From: Betaproteobacteria bacterium
Lineage (GTDB): Bacteria; Pseudomonadota; Gammaproteobacteria; Burkholderiales; Burkholderiaceae_A
Direction: 5' to 3'
Length of the DNA stretch: 39,838 nucleotides
Assembly (NCBI GenBank): GCA_028139135.1
Contig: JAOINB010000012.1
Span: forward strand, 1-39,838
Shown here: piece by piece, positions 1 through 8,176 of the stretch
Layout of the letters: each line of letters starts with the position of its first letter
How positions within the stretch are numbered: the first letter of the stretch is position 1
Made by a program: the position numbers and the translations under genes
The notes under the pieces: model-generated
What the model was told of the DNA's origin: nothing
Databases searched by the model: none
Seen by the model: the letters and a program-made list of their open reading frames with translations, nothing else

Positions 1-1248
1 GCATTTCTACCCGTTAAGGCAATTTCTACAAATTTAGGACTTGGTGGGGGGAGTTCTCTTGAGGCTTTTTATCAAGTGGAATGGAATCCTGCGAACTTAG
101 ATAGCTGTGGAACTTATTGGGCGCCAGTAGAATTTCAAATTACAACCAAGAATGGAATGGCGTGTTCACAGACGATTACAACATTACCAGGTCTGAGTAA
201 TCCCGCGGGATTGGCTGCTGGATTGTCAGTGCCAATGGGACCAGGAATCGACGGACCAGATAAAGATCAGTATGGAGTTGCGTTTAGGACCCCAGTGGAG
301 AGTTTGGATGGGGAATTAGGATTTTATTTTATGAAGTATAGCTCCAGGATTCCATATATTTCTGGAAGGTCAGGTTCGAACATCAGAGCTCTCGGCCCGA
401 CCGTTAACGCAGCACTTAATCCAAATAACTTTATAAACCCAATTCCTGCTCAGGTTGCTGGGGCGGCTCCGTTAGGTTTGCAGTTGACCCCAGGTACAGG
501 GTTATGGGAGTATCCAGGGGCACTTGAGCTATATGGACTCTCTTACACTACGAATTTGGCGGGTTGGTCTATCGGAGCAGAAGCTAGCTATATTCCTAAT
601 CTACCTGTGCAAATAAATGCTAACGACCTGCTAAATGGTTTGTTAGTTGGTATTGGTCCTTTAGCAGCTCAATCTGCGGCAGCAAGTGCCGCGGGAGCGG
701 GCACAAAAGTGGAAGGCTATGATCGACTAAACAAATTCCAGTTGCAACTTAATGGAATAAAAATTCTGCCGAGGGTTTTGGGTTCCGCACAAACTGTGTT
801 TATTGGTGAATTGGGCTATCAAAGAGTAAATATAGGAGATAGTTTCACTGGTAATAGGTACGGAAGGCATTTCGTGTTTGGAACTGCGCCACATGCTACA
901 TACGGGGGAACTTCTCTAGGTAATACGCACCCAGAGGGAAATAAGAATGACGGGTTTGTAACGGAAGACTCTTGGGGCTATCGCTTGAGGGTGAGGGGAG
1001 AGTATCCAAGTGTGTTTGGCTCTTCATTTACAATGTATCCAACTTTGTCTGTGCGTCATGACGTTAAGGGATATTCGGCAGATTTTCAATTTCTTGAAGA
1101 TAGGCTAGCAATAGGACTAAGTACACGGTTTAATCTAAATAAGAGACACAATTTTGAGTTCGGTTATGTCTATTATGCAGATAGTGCTGCTTATGACGCA
1201 TTTCGTGATAGAGACTACTACACTTTAGTGCTTAGCACTTCCTTCTAG
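1..1248 (+). CDS. DUF1302 family outer-membrane protein, 5' end missing
   Basis: The reading frame is open from base 1, so the N-terminus lies outside the window. The visible 415 codons contain the segment YQVEWNPANLDSCGTYW near the start, which matches the W-x-P/D...CGTYF region of DUF1302 proteins. The rest is rich in aromatic and glycine residues in alternating patterns and ends in a terminal aromatic (LVLSTSF), typical of outer-membrane beta-barrels. Family knowledge: DUF1302 genes usually sit beside DUF1329 and MMPL-type RND genes, as here, and have been linked to hydrophobic compound uptake or export without a settled mechanism. The next gene starts on the G of this stop codon, so the two are translationally coupled. 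Placement in the family is fairly secure; the substrate is unknown. Confidence 0.85.
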   Translation, partial: AFLPVKAISTNLGLGGGSSLEAFYQVEWNPANLDSCGTYWAPVEFQITTKNGMACSQTITTLPGLSNPAGLAAGLSVPMGPGIDGPDKDQYGVAFRTPVESLDGELGFYFMKYSSRIPYISGRSGSNIRALGPTVNAALNPNNFINPIPAQVAGAAPLGLQLTPGTGLWEYPGALELYGLSYTTNLAGWSIGAEASYIPNLPVQINANDLLNGLLVGIGPLAAQSAAASAAGAGTKVEGYDRLNKFQLQLNGIKILPRVLGSAQTVFIGELGYQRVNIGDSFTGNRYGRHFVFGTAPHATYGGTSLGNTHPEGNKNDGFVTEDSWGYRLRVRGEYPSVFGSSFTMYPTLSVRHDVKGYSADFQFLEDRLAIGLSTRFNLNKRHNFEFGYVYYADSAAYDAFRDRDYYTLVLSTSF

Positions 1249-2576
1249 TGTCTCTGGTCGCTAAATCTCTTTCAAGGGTATTTTGCACGTTTTTTTTCGT
1301 TGCAGTTTATTCGGGGTCTTTTGCGGCTGAACTTACTTACTCTGGGGCAATTAAAGCGGGTAATGAGAGTGGGTCAATCCCCCCTTGGAATGGTGGCTTA
1401 ACCTCTCCGCCAGGCGGATGGAATAAAAAAAATGGCTTTAAAAATCCCTTCGCCGGGGAAACGCCTTTGTTTGTCATCAATGGTTCAAACTATTCTGAGC
1501 ATGTTTCCAAATTAAGTCCTGGGCAAATAGCGTTATTAAAAAGTAACTCTAGATATAGCATGCCTGTGTTTAAGACTCACCGAACAGCAGTTTTGCCTAA
1601 AACCGAAATTGAAGTTGTAAAGGCCGAGACTGGTAAAGCTCGAATTTCTAATCATAAAATTGTCGGAAGGACACAATCCCATATGCCATTCCCGTCTCCT
1701 TCTTCCGGAGAAGAAGCGATTTACAATTACCTCTTAAGATATGTTGGAAATGGTTTTGAACGAGAGTACGCTTGGTTTCCGGTTCGACCAGGAAAAAAGT
1801 ATTACAAAGTTGGGTTTAAGGATCGAGTGGTTTATGCTAATTCCATGAAGCCAAATCAAGTAGATAAAGGGTTGAACTACGCTTTCTATGCGAACTTTAC
1901 TGCTCCCTCAACACTGGTAGGAACTGTTTATCTTGTGCATGAATTTGTGGATACGATTCAAAATCCACGGGCGGCATGGATCTACAATGCTGGCGCAAGA
2001 CGGGTGAGAAGGGCGCCTGATCTCGCTTATGATAATGTGGCAGACGGTACTGAAGGTATGAGGACAACTGATCAATATTTCGCATACAATGGTGCGACTG
2101 ATAGGTATGATTGGAAATTAATTGGTCGCAAAGAAATGTTTGTTCCATACAATACTTATGAACTGACAAACAAGAGTCTAAAATATGCCGATATTTTAGA
2201 TGAAGGCACAGTAAATCCAAAATACATGCGTTATGAATTGCACAGAGTATGGGTTGTTGAGGCAACCTTAAAAAGCAACAGTAAACATATTTATGGAAAA
2301 AGAGTGTTTTATATGGATGAAGATAGCTGGTCCATTTTAGGTGAAGACTGTTATGACACCCGCGGTAATCTTTGGAGAATTGGGGTGCATGGTTTAATAC
2401 AAATTTATGATAAGTTGGTGCCGTGGCCAAATTTACTCGTTTGGCACGACTTAAGCAATGGTAATTACCTTGCTGCTCATTTAGATAACGAAGTTAAAAA
2501 ACCGATAAGGTTTGGAATAAACGATAGGTGGACAAACTTTCAACCTGACGCGTTGCGCCGAAGGGGAACAAGATAA
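1248..2576 (+). CDS. DUF1329 family periplasmic or outer-membrane protein (copy 1)
   Basis: This 442-residue protein starts with GTG overlapping the last base of the upstream stop. Residues 1-27 form a signal peptide with a hydrophobic core (VFCTFFFVAVYSGSFA) and an A-A-E junction. The mature part has DUF1329 hallmarks: YSGAIKAGNESGSIPPWNGG at the start, the AWIYNAGARRVRRAPDLAYD region and the HRVWVVEATLK region, with NFQPDALRRRGTR at the end. DUF1329 proteins have a LolA/LolB-like fold in family descriptions, which would suit carrying a lipid-like molecule between membranes. A paralogue lies at 6862-8172 at the other end of the same operon. Length is normal for the family. Substrate and exact location (periplasm or inner face of the outer membrane) are inference. 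Confidence 0.88.
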   Translation: MSLVAKSLSRVFCTFFFVAVYSGSFAAELTYSGAIKAGNESGSIPPWNGGLTSPPGGWNKKNGFKNPFAGETPLFVINGSNYSEHVSKLSPGQIALLKSNSRYSMPVFKTHRTAVLPKTEIEVVKAETGKARISNHKIVGRTQSHMPFPSPSSGEEAIYNYLLRYVGNGFEREYAWFPVRPGKKYYKVGFKDRVVYANSMKPNQVDKGLNYAFYANFTAPSTLVGTVYLVHEFVDTIQNPRAAWIYNAGARRVRRAPDLAYDNVADGTEGMRTTDQYFAYNGATDRYDWKLIGRKEMFVPYNTYELTNKSLKYADILDEGTVNPKYMRYELHRVWVVEATLKSNSKHIYGKRVFYMDEDSWSILGEDCYDTRGNLWRIGVHGLIQIYDKLVPWPNLLVWHDLSNGNYLAAHLDNEVKKPIRFGINDRWTNFQPDALRRRGTR

Positions 2577-3539
2577 TTGAAAAGATTATTACTAATAAAT
2601 GAAATTGGCCGATTAATCGGCTTTTTTTTTGTTTTTGCCAATATTTGTTTTGCCGATGTCATCAATAATGATAGGTTAGATGTTAATAAAATCTTTTTTA
2701 CAGAGACTGAAAAGGTCAACGATCTTATATTTGCTATCGGAGAGGCCGGTATCATATTAAGTTCTCGTGACGGTGGAGTACAGTGGACGCAGCACAAAAT
2801 AGACTATAAAGGTTTATTCACCTCCTTCAATTTTGTCAATTTTGAAACTGCTCTCTTTGTCGGCCATGATTCTACGATTTTTCGTACTGAAGATAGAGGT
2901 AAATCGTTCCAAAAAATTTTAATCGAGACAGAGAATCCTATTTCTTTTATGAAAGTAAAGTGGCTCTCAACGCTTGATGCATTAATTGTGGGGGATTTCG
3001 GATCAGTCTTTCTTTCATCTGATGGCGGAAGGTCATGGAAAAAAGATTTTGTTGTTAACAAAGATTTTGATAGACATCTATACGACATATTGATCTCGGA
3101 ATACGGAATTTTTGTTGTTGGAGAGTCCGGAACAGTCTTGTTTCGCCCAGCTAATTCCAATCAATGGGAACAGGTTGATATCCCTTACTCCGGTTCTTTT
3201 TTCGGAGGAATTATTCACGACGATAGTATTTATTTTTTTGGAATGCGAGGAAACATACTGAGCACTAGTTTAGTTTCTTTCCATAAACACCATGCTAGCG
3301 GTAAGGGAAAACCGATATTGTTTAATCAGCACATTACTCCCTCTAAATTGGGGATAATGTCTGCAAGTGTGGGTAAGGACGGAAGCTTGTTCTTTTATGA
3401 GGCAGGCGGTGTTGTTCATGAGTTTTCCGATGGGAATTTTGTTAGAGGAGAGGCTGCGCTAGATACTGTAGTCAGTACTGTAGAATATGGTGACTCTAAG
3501 ATCTTTGCTGGGCTAAAAGGTATAAAAATTTTAAAATAA
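2577..3539 (+). CDS. YCF48-like beta-propeller protein, exported
   Basis: This 320-residue protein begins with TTG directly after the preceding TAA, with no gap. Residues 1-26 are a signal peptide (basic start, then IGFFFVFANICFA). The mature chain has repeated BNR/Asp-box-like motifs of the S-x-D-x-G-x-x-W type (SRDGGVQWTQ, TEDRGKSFQKI, SSDGGRSWKKD), each preceded by a GE/GDFGSVFLS-type strand, which marks the YCF48 / photosystem-II-stability-factor-like propeller family. In non-photosynthetic proteobacteria such genes commonly neighbour DUF1329 and MMPL genes, probably as an envelope assembly or partner protein. A strong hairpin plus T-run lies inside its signal-peptide codons and could attenuate transcription of the downstream genes. 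Function in this operon is inferred from context only. Confidence 0.8.
   Translation: MKRLLLINEIGRLIGFFFVFANICFADVINNDRLDVNKIFFTETEKVNDLIFAIGEAGIILSSRDGGVQWTQHKIDYKGLFTSFNFVNFETALFVGHDSTIFRTEDRGKSFQKILIETENPISFMKVKWLSTLDALIVGDFGSVFLSSDGGRSWKKDFVVNKDFDRHLYDILISEYGIFVVGESGTVLFRPANSNQWEQVDIPYSGSFFGGIIHDDSIYFFGMRGNILSTSLVSFHKHHASGKGKPILFNQHITPSKLGIMSASVGKDGSLFFYEAGGVVHEFSDGNFVRGEAALDTVVSTVEYGDSKIFAGLKGIKILK
2608..2630 (+). terminator. Intrinsic-terminator-like hairpin inside a coding region
   Basis: GCCGATTAATCGGC is a perfect inverted repeat (stem GCCGA/TCGGC, loop TTAA, plus an outer G·U pair), followed at once by nine T residues. It lies inside the first 18 codons of the YCF48-like gene and encodes part of its signal peptide. 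The form is that of a rho-independent terminator, but whether it works when ribosomes are translating through it is unknown. Confidence 0.5.
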
Positions 3540-3569
3540 AGTTACAATTTTGAATTTAGGAAGAAGAGG

Positions 3570-5870
3570 TTGTTTGTTTCTGTACTTGCACAATTTATTT
3601 TAAAAAATCGATTAAGTCTTTTTTTTATTTTTTTGGGTTTTACTGTCTTTTGTGGAATTTCCCTGAAGAATATAAATACGAATCCCGGTTTTGAAAAAAC
3701 GCTCCCAATTGAGCATCCTTACATAAAAACGTTTTTTGATTATCGTGAAATTTTTGGAAATGCGAATCGAGTCATCATATCGTATAAGCCTGCTGTTGGA
3801 ACGATTTATAATGCAGAATCGCTTGATGTTTTAAAAAACTTAACAGAAGATCTCTTTTATTTAAACGGTATCGAGAGAAGTTCATTAACATCATTGTTTA
3901 CTCCAAATGTCCGATATATGGAAATCGTGGAGGATGGTTTTAAGGGTGGAAATGTAATCTCGGCCAATTTCTCTGGTACGGATAAAGAAATAGAGATAAT
4001 TAGAAAAAACGTAATCAAATCCATTTGGAACGGACGATTAATTACTAAAGATGGTGCTCAGGCATTAGTTTTTGCTTCATTACAAAATAAGGATTTGAAT
4101 GTAAAAAATATTTCTGAAGGGCTTGAGAGAATTCGAACAAAGTATGAGAAAAATGGCGACAAGGTTTATATTCTTGGGTTTACAAAAGCTGTTGGCGATA
4201 TTATTGGAGCGGCAAAAAGTGTCCTTACATATTTTGGTCTAGCGTTTTTTCTCATTATGCTGTTTACTTTTTTTTACGTGAGGTCCGGAATAATCACTAC
4301 CTACGTTTTGTTGAGTGCGGTAGTTCCAGTTATTTGGTTATTAGGCATAATGCCCATAGTTGAACTAGGATTAGATCCTTTGTCTATACTGGTCCCATTC
4401 TTGATTTTTGCTATTGCGGTCTCTCATGCTGTACAGATGACGAATGCATGGAAGTTGGAAATGTCGCACACTAACGATAGTACACTTTCGGCAGCCAAGT
4501 CTTTTGAGAAATTGTTTGTTCCAGGAAGTATCGCCTTAATTGCAAATGCAATTGGATTCATGGTGATTGCTTTTGTTGATATTACCGTTGTTAGAGAAAT
4601 GGCATTCGTTGCGACCCTAGGTGTTTCTCTTATGATTATCTCGAACAAGATTTTATTGCCAATCCTATTATCTTATTGTCCATCTAATATAAAATTCAGT
4701 CAGTCATTAAATGCTTCTGCTCCACTAGAGGCTACGTGGATTAAATTAGCGATTATTTTTCAAAAGCCTTATCTCGTTTTTATTTTACTCTTAGCAGGAT
4801 TCTTTTTAATAGCGGGCCTTTTTGTTACGAAAGACTTACAAATTGGAGAATTGCGCCATGGTGTTTCCGAACTAAAACCAGACTCTAGATACAATCTAGA
4901 TACTGAAGAAATAGTTAGATCTTATGATTTTAATGTCGATAATTTCCGTGTTATAGCTGAAATTAAAGGGGAGGATTCTCCATGTTTAAGTCCTGATGTA
5001 ATGAAAACTCTTTCTGAGTTTGAATTTTTTGTCTATCAGAATCCAAATGTTCTGGCTGTTGAAGGACTAGCCGGATTGGTGAAGAAGATTAACCAGGCAT
5101 ACTCAGAAAATTATTTCAAATGGAGAACAGTTCCGTCAAGCTCTATTCAAATTGCGCAAGGTGTTGGCTATGCTACGAAAAGAGGAAGCGCTTATATGAA
5201 TACTGAATGTTCTGCCTTACCCATATCGATTTTTTTAAAAGACAGAAAAGCGACTACGATAGATAGTTTGGTTAAAGATATAAATCAATTTTCTTCTAAG
5301 CTAAAAAATGATCAAGTGAAATTTAGAATGGCATTAGGAATGGTTGGTGTTTCAGCATCCCGGAATGATGTGATAAAAAAATCTGAACCTTTGGTTAATA
5401 CCGCTTTATTTTTCTCTGTCGGCTTTTTGTGTTTGGTGCTCTTTAGATCTATTAAGGTCTCCTTGGCTATAATTTTGCCATTAATACTCGTAACCGTCTG
5501 GTGCAATGCTTTAATGGTATTTTTAAACATAGGGGTTAAAATGAACACGTTACCTGTAATTGCGTTGGGGGTTGCGGTGGGAGTAGATTATGGCATATAT
5601 CTGTTCGAAAGGATGTATCATTATGTGAAGTATAATGGGATGAGTATTGAGAAAAGTTATTCTGAAAGCCTTCGCCAAAGAGGGTCAGCGTCAATATTCA
5701 CAGCCTTGGTTACTTCTGTTGCTGTTTTTTGTTGGTACTTTTCGGATTTAAAATTTCAGCAAGATATGGGACTACTTTTAGGATTTATGTTCGTATTTAA
5801 TCTAGTAGGAGCAATTTTTTTGGCTCCGGTTTTGTTAAAATTTTTTGGAATACCAGTAAAAATGAAATGA
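3570..5870 (+). CDS. MMPL/HAE3-type RND transporter permease
   Basis: This 766-residue inner-membrane protein has the RND two-fold repeat. There is one helix at the N-terminus (about residues 10-30), a periplasmic domain to about 210, then a run of about six helices (215-415). A second periplasmic domain follows (about 420-600) and a final group of helices to the end. The TM10 signature GVAVGVDYGIYLFERM carries D673-Y674, the proton-relay position of MMPL-type pumps. The matching place in the first half reads FAIAVSHAVQMTNAW, with S-H in place of D-Y, so the halves are asymmetric. The start is TTG after AAGAAGAGG. The gene is shorter than AcrB-type pumps (about 1040 residues) and fits the HAE3/MMPL group that moves lipids or hopanoids. 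No membrane-fusion protein is nearby; the DUF1329 and propeller proteins may serve instead. Confidence 0.88.
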   Translation: MFVSVLAQFILKNRLSLFFIFLGFTVFCGISLKNINTNPGFEKTLPIEHPYIKTFFDYREIFGNANRVIISYKPAVGTIYNAESLDVLKNLTEDLFYLNGIERSSLTSLFTPNVRYMEIVEDGFKGGNVISANFSGTDKEIEIIRKNVIKSIWNGRLITKDGAQALVFASLQNKDLNVKNISEGLERIRTKYEKNGDKVYILGFTKAVGDIIGAAKSVLTYFGLAFFLIMLFTFFYVRSGIITTYVLLSAVVPVIWLLGIMPIVELGLDPLSILVPFLIFAIAVSHAVQMTNAWKLEMSHTNDSTLSAAKSFEKLFVPGSIALIANAIGFMVIAFVDITVVREMAFVATLGVSLMIISNKILLPILLSYCPSNIKFSQSLNASAPLEATWIKLAIIFQKPYLVFILLLAGFFLIAGLFVTKDLQIGELRHGVSELKPDSRYNLDTEEIVRSYDFNVDNFRVIAEIKGEDSPCLSPDVMKTLSEFEFFVYQNPNVLAVEGLAGLVKKINQAYSENYFKWRTVPSSSIQIAQGVGYATKRGSAYMNTECSALPISIFLKDRKATTIDSLVKDINQFSSKLKNDQVKFRMALGMVGVSASRNDVIKKSEPLVNTALFFSVGFLCLVLFRSIKVSLAIILPLILVTVWCNALMVFLNIGVKMNTLPVIALGVAVGVDYGIYLFERMYHYVKYNGMSIEKSYSESLRQRGSASIFTALVTSVAVFCWYFSDLKFQQDMGLLLGFMFVFNLVGAIFLAPVLLKFFGIPVKMK

Positions 5871-6865
5871 CTTTAGAAAAGTTAAAAACAAGTTTACGTC
5901 TGCCGGTAATTGCTTCGCCTTTATTTATTTTGTCTAACCCGCGAACTGTTGTTGCGCAATGTTGCGCTGGTGTCGTTGGGTCTTTCCCGGCACTAAACGC
6001 TAGGGGTGAGGGGACATTAAAACAGTGGCTCCAAGAGATTAAAGAAAAACTGGAAAAAGAACGGGAAAATAACAGGTTTGTAGCACCATATGCAGTAAAT
6101 CAAATTGTTCATGCATCGAATTCTAGGTTAGAAAAGGATTTGAGGATCTGTGTTGATGAAAAGGTTCCGATAACTATTACTAGTCTTAGATCCCCTAATG
6201 AGGTTGTTCATGCTGTAAAGAGTTATGGGGGGTTAGTATTTCATGATGTTATAAGCTTAAGGCATGCTGAAAAAGCTATTGAAGCCGGAGTTGATGGCTT
6301 AATATTAGTTGCGACTGGGGCAGGGGGACATGCGGGTACATTAAATCCTTTTGCATTAGTGACTGAAGTAAGGAAAATGTATAGTGGTCCAGTAGTGCTC
6401 GCGGGCTCAATTACTAACGGGTCTCAAATTCTTGCTGCCCAGGTTATGGGAGCAGACTTCGTATATATGGGTACAAAATTTATATGCTCTGCAGAGTGCC
6501 CTGCTCCAGAGGATTATAAAGACATGATTATACGATCTTCGGCTAATGATATTATTTATACAAATTTTTTTACTGGTATTTATGGAAGTTACTTGAAAGA
6601 AAGTGCGGATAAAGCAGGGTACAATTCAAACAAATTATTTTCATGGCCGCGTTTTAAATTAGGATTGCAATTGTTTTTGGGAAAGAAGTTAAAACAGGTA
6701 AACTTTTCTTCTTTTGAAAAACTTGGAAGTAAAGCCTGGAAAGATATTTGGAGTGCAGGACAGGGGGTGGGAGATATAGATCAAAAGCAAAGGACTGCCG
6801 AAATTGTTAGTCAATTGATCGAGGAATATAGTCGCGCAAAAGAAAAGATAACGAAAATGTTATGA
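5867..6865 (+). CDS. Nitronate monooxygenase / 2-nitropropane dioxygenase-like flavoprotein
   Basis: The 332-residue product is an FMN TIM-barrel enzyme of the NMO/NPD family. Visible marks are the N-terminal PVIASPLFILSNPRTVVAQ strand, GAGGHAGTLNPFALV with the His at the catalytic-base position, and the phosphate-binding stretch AGSITNGSQILAAQVMGADF followed by VYMGTKF. NMOs oxidise alkyl nitronates, but many relatives have other or unknown substrates, and some FabK-like members reduce enoyl thioesters. The start ATG overlaps the stop of the RND gene (ATGA), and its own stop overlaps the next start, so it is an integral part of the operon. A cytoplasmic flavoenzyme between an RND pump and an exported carrier suggests it acts on the transported compound. 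The enzyme class is clear; the substrate is not. Confidence 0.85.
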   Translation: MTLEKLKTSLRLPVIASPLFILSNPRTVVAQCCAGVVGSFPALNARGEGTLKQWLQEIKEKLEKERENNRFVAPYAVNQIVHASNSRLEKDLRICVDEKVPITITSLRSPNEVVHAVKSYGGLVFHDVISLRHAEKAIEAGVDGLILVATGAGGHAGTLNPFALVTEVRKMYSGPVVLAGSITNGSQILAAQVMGADFVYMGTKFICSAECPAPEDYKDMIIRSSANDIIYTNFFTGIYGSYLKESADKAGYNSNKLFSWPRFKLGLQLFLGKKLKQVNFSSFEKLGSKAWKDIWSAGQGVGDIDQKQRTAEIVSQLIEEYSRAKEKITKML

Positions 6866-8172
6866 CCAGATTTGTTTTTATGGTTATGTGTTTGATCTAT
6901 ACTTGTATGGCAGGAGTAGCCAAGAGCAATACAACCGGAACGTTTACATATTCAGGAGCGGAGAGCGAAGGTTCATCAGATGGACTTGTACCTGAATATC
7001 ATGAGTCCAGTAAAAAATATAAAGTACTAATCGATCGTAGTTACCAGAGTGGAAAAAATAGCGGCATAGAGTTTGAGCGCCCAATTTTTACAGTAAATAA
7101 AACCAACATGAATGAACATTCTCTTCATTTATCATTAGGTTTGCAGGCTGTACTCAAAAAATATCCTAATTATGAAATACAAGTTTTCAATTCCTATCGG
7201 TCCTCTAATCATCCTAGAAAGATTAAATTGCAAATTGAAGGCGGTTTAGAACATTCTCATCATCCTGACAAACTGCGCAAATATATCCCCTTTAAATTTC
7301 CGAAGAATGGTGCTGAGGTAATGCTTAACCATTTGTCTCGTTACCAAGGAGAAAGTGAGGAAAAAAAAGTTCACTCCTTTGTTGTAAATTCAAAAGGGGT
7401 ATTTACTAGAGTTGGAGTATGGAGCAAAAGGGTGTCGCCTAACGCCCTTGATAAAGGCGTTAATGAGATGCAATATTACGTGTTAGCTAGATATTTCGAA
7501 CCAGCTTCGTTGGTTGGCGATATTTTGTTGGTTCATGAGCCGATACCATTATTAAAAAAAAAGAGAAAGGCGTGGATATATAGTTCAGCTCAAAGGAGAG
7601 TTCGGCGTGCGCCAGATGCCTCGCATGATGCTACCGGACGAGGTTCGCAAGGACTGATCACCGCAGATCAAATTGATGGATTTAATGGAGATTTAGACCG
7701 ATTCGACTGGAAACTGCGCGGAAAAGAAACGCTGCTTGTTCCGTATAATTTGAATAAACTAGATGATAAAAATATTAAGTATTCAGATATTCTCGGCAAA
7801 AACTGTATTAAAGCTGAATTGGTAAGATACGAGTTTCATCGCGTCTGGGTTGTTGAGGCGAGATTAAAGCAGTCGTCTAGACATATCTATTCCAAACGTG
7901 TTTTTTATGTAGATGAAGATAGTTGGATGGTTTTGATGGAAGACGCGTATTCTACACGAGGGGATTTGTGGAGAGTGGCGTTTCATGGACTTATTCAGCA
8001 AAAAGCAGAAAACTTTCCCTGGTATAGATTACACGTATACCACGACTTGAATAATAAGATGTGTTTTGTTTCCGGTTTGGATAATGAAGTTGTCTCACCT
8101 CCTAAGTTCGGTTTTAAAGACAAAGTCAGAAACTATACCCCAGATGCGCTTCGAAGGACAAATCTGAGATAG
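6862..8172 (+). CDS. DUF1329 family periplasmic or outer-membrane protein (copy 2)
   Basis: This 436-residue paralogue of the DUF1329 protein at 1248-2576 starts with an ATG overlapping the previous stop. Residues 1-22 are a signal peptide (FVFMVMCLIYTCMAGVAKS). Shared landmarks with copy 1 are FTYSGAESEGSSDGLVPEY, AWIYSSAQRRVRRAPDASHD, HRVWVVEARLKQSSRHIYSK and YTPDALRRTNLR at the C-terminus. Copy 2 has diverged widely between those blocks, so the pair is not a recent duplication and may bind different partners or faces of the transport path. It is the last gene of the operon. Only four bases separate its stop from the stop of the convergent FadJ-type gene, and no terminator is visible between them. 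Confidence 0.88.
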   Translation: MTRFVFMVMCLIYTCMAGVAKSNTTGTFTYSGAESEGSSDGLVPEYHESSKKYKVLIDRSYQSGKNSGIEFERPIFTVNKTNMNEHSLHLSLGLQAVLKKYPNYEIQVFNSYRSSNHPRKIKLQIEGGLEHSHHPDKLRKYIPFKFPKNGAEVMLNHLSRYQGESEEKKVHSFVVNSKGVFTRVGVWSKRVSPNALDKGVNEMQYYVLARYFEPASLVGDILLVHEPIPLLKKKRKAWIYSSAQRRVRRAPDASHDATGRGSQGLITADQIDGFNGDLDRFDWKLRGKETLLVPYNLNKLDDKNIKYSDILGKNCIKAELVRYEFHRVWVVEARLKQSSRHIYSKRVFYVDEDSWMVLMEDAYSTRGDLWRVAFHGLIQQKAENFPWYRLHVYHDLNNKMCFVSGLDNEVVSPPKFGFKDKVRNYTPDALRRTNLR

Positions 8173-8176
8173 TTTA

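Noticed and set aside
1897-2430. Long - strand frame (177 codons) opposite the first DUF1329 gene
   Set aside because: It is antisense to a clear family member, rich in H, C and Y in the way of shadow frames, and has no recognisable domain.
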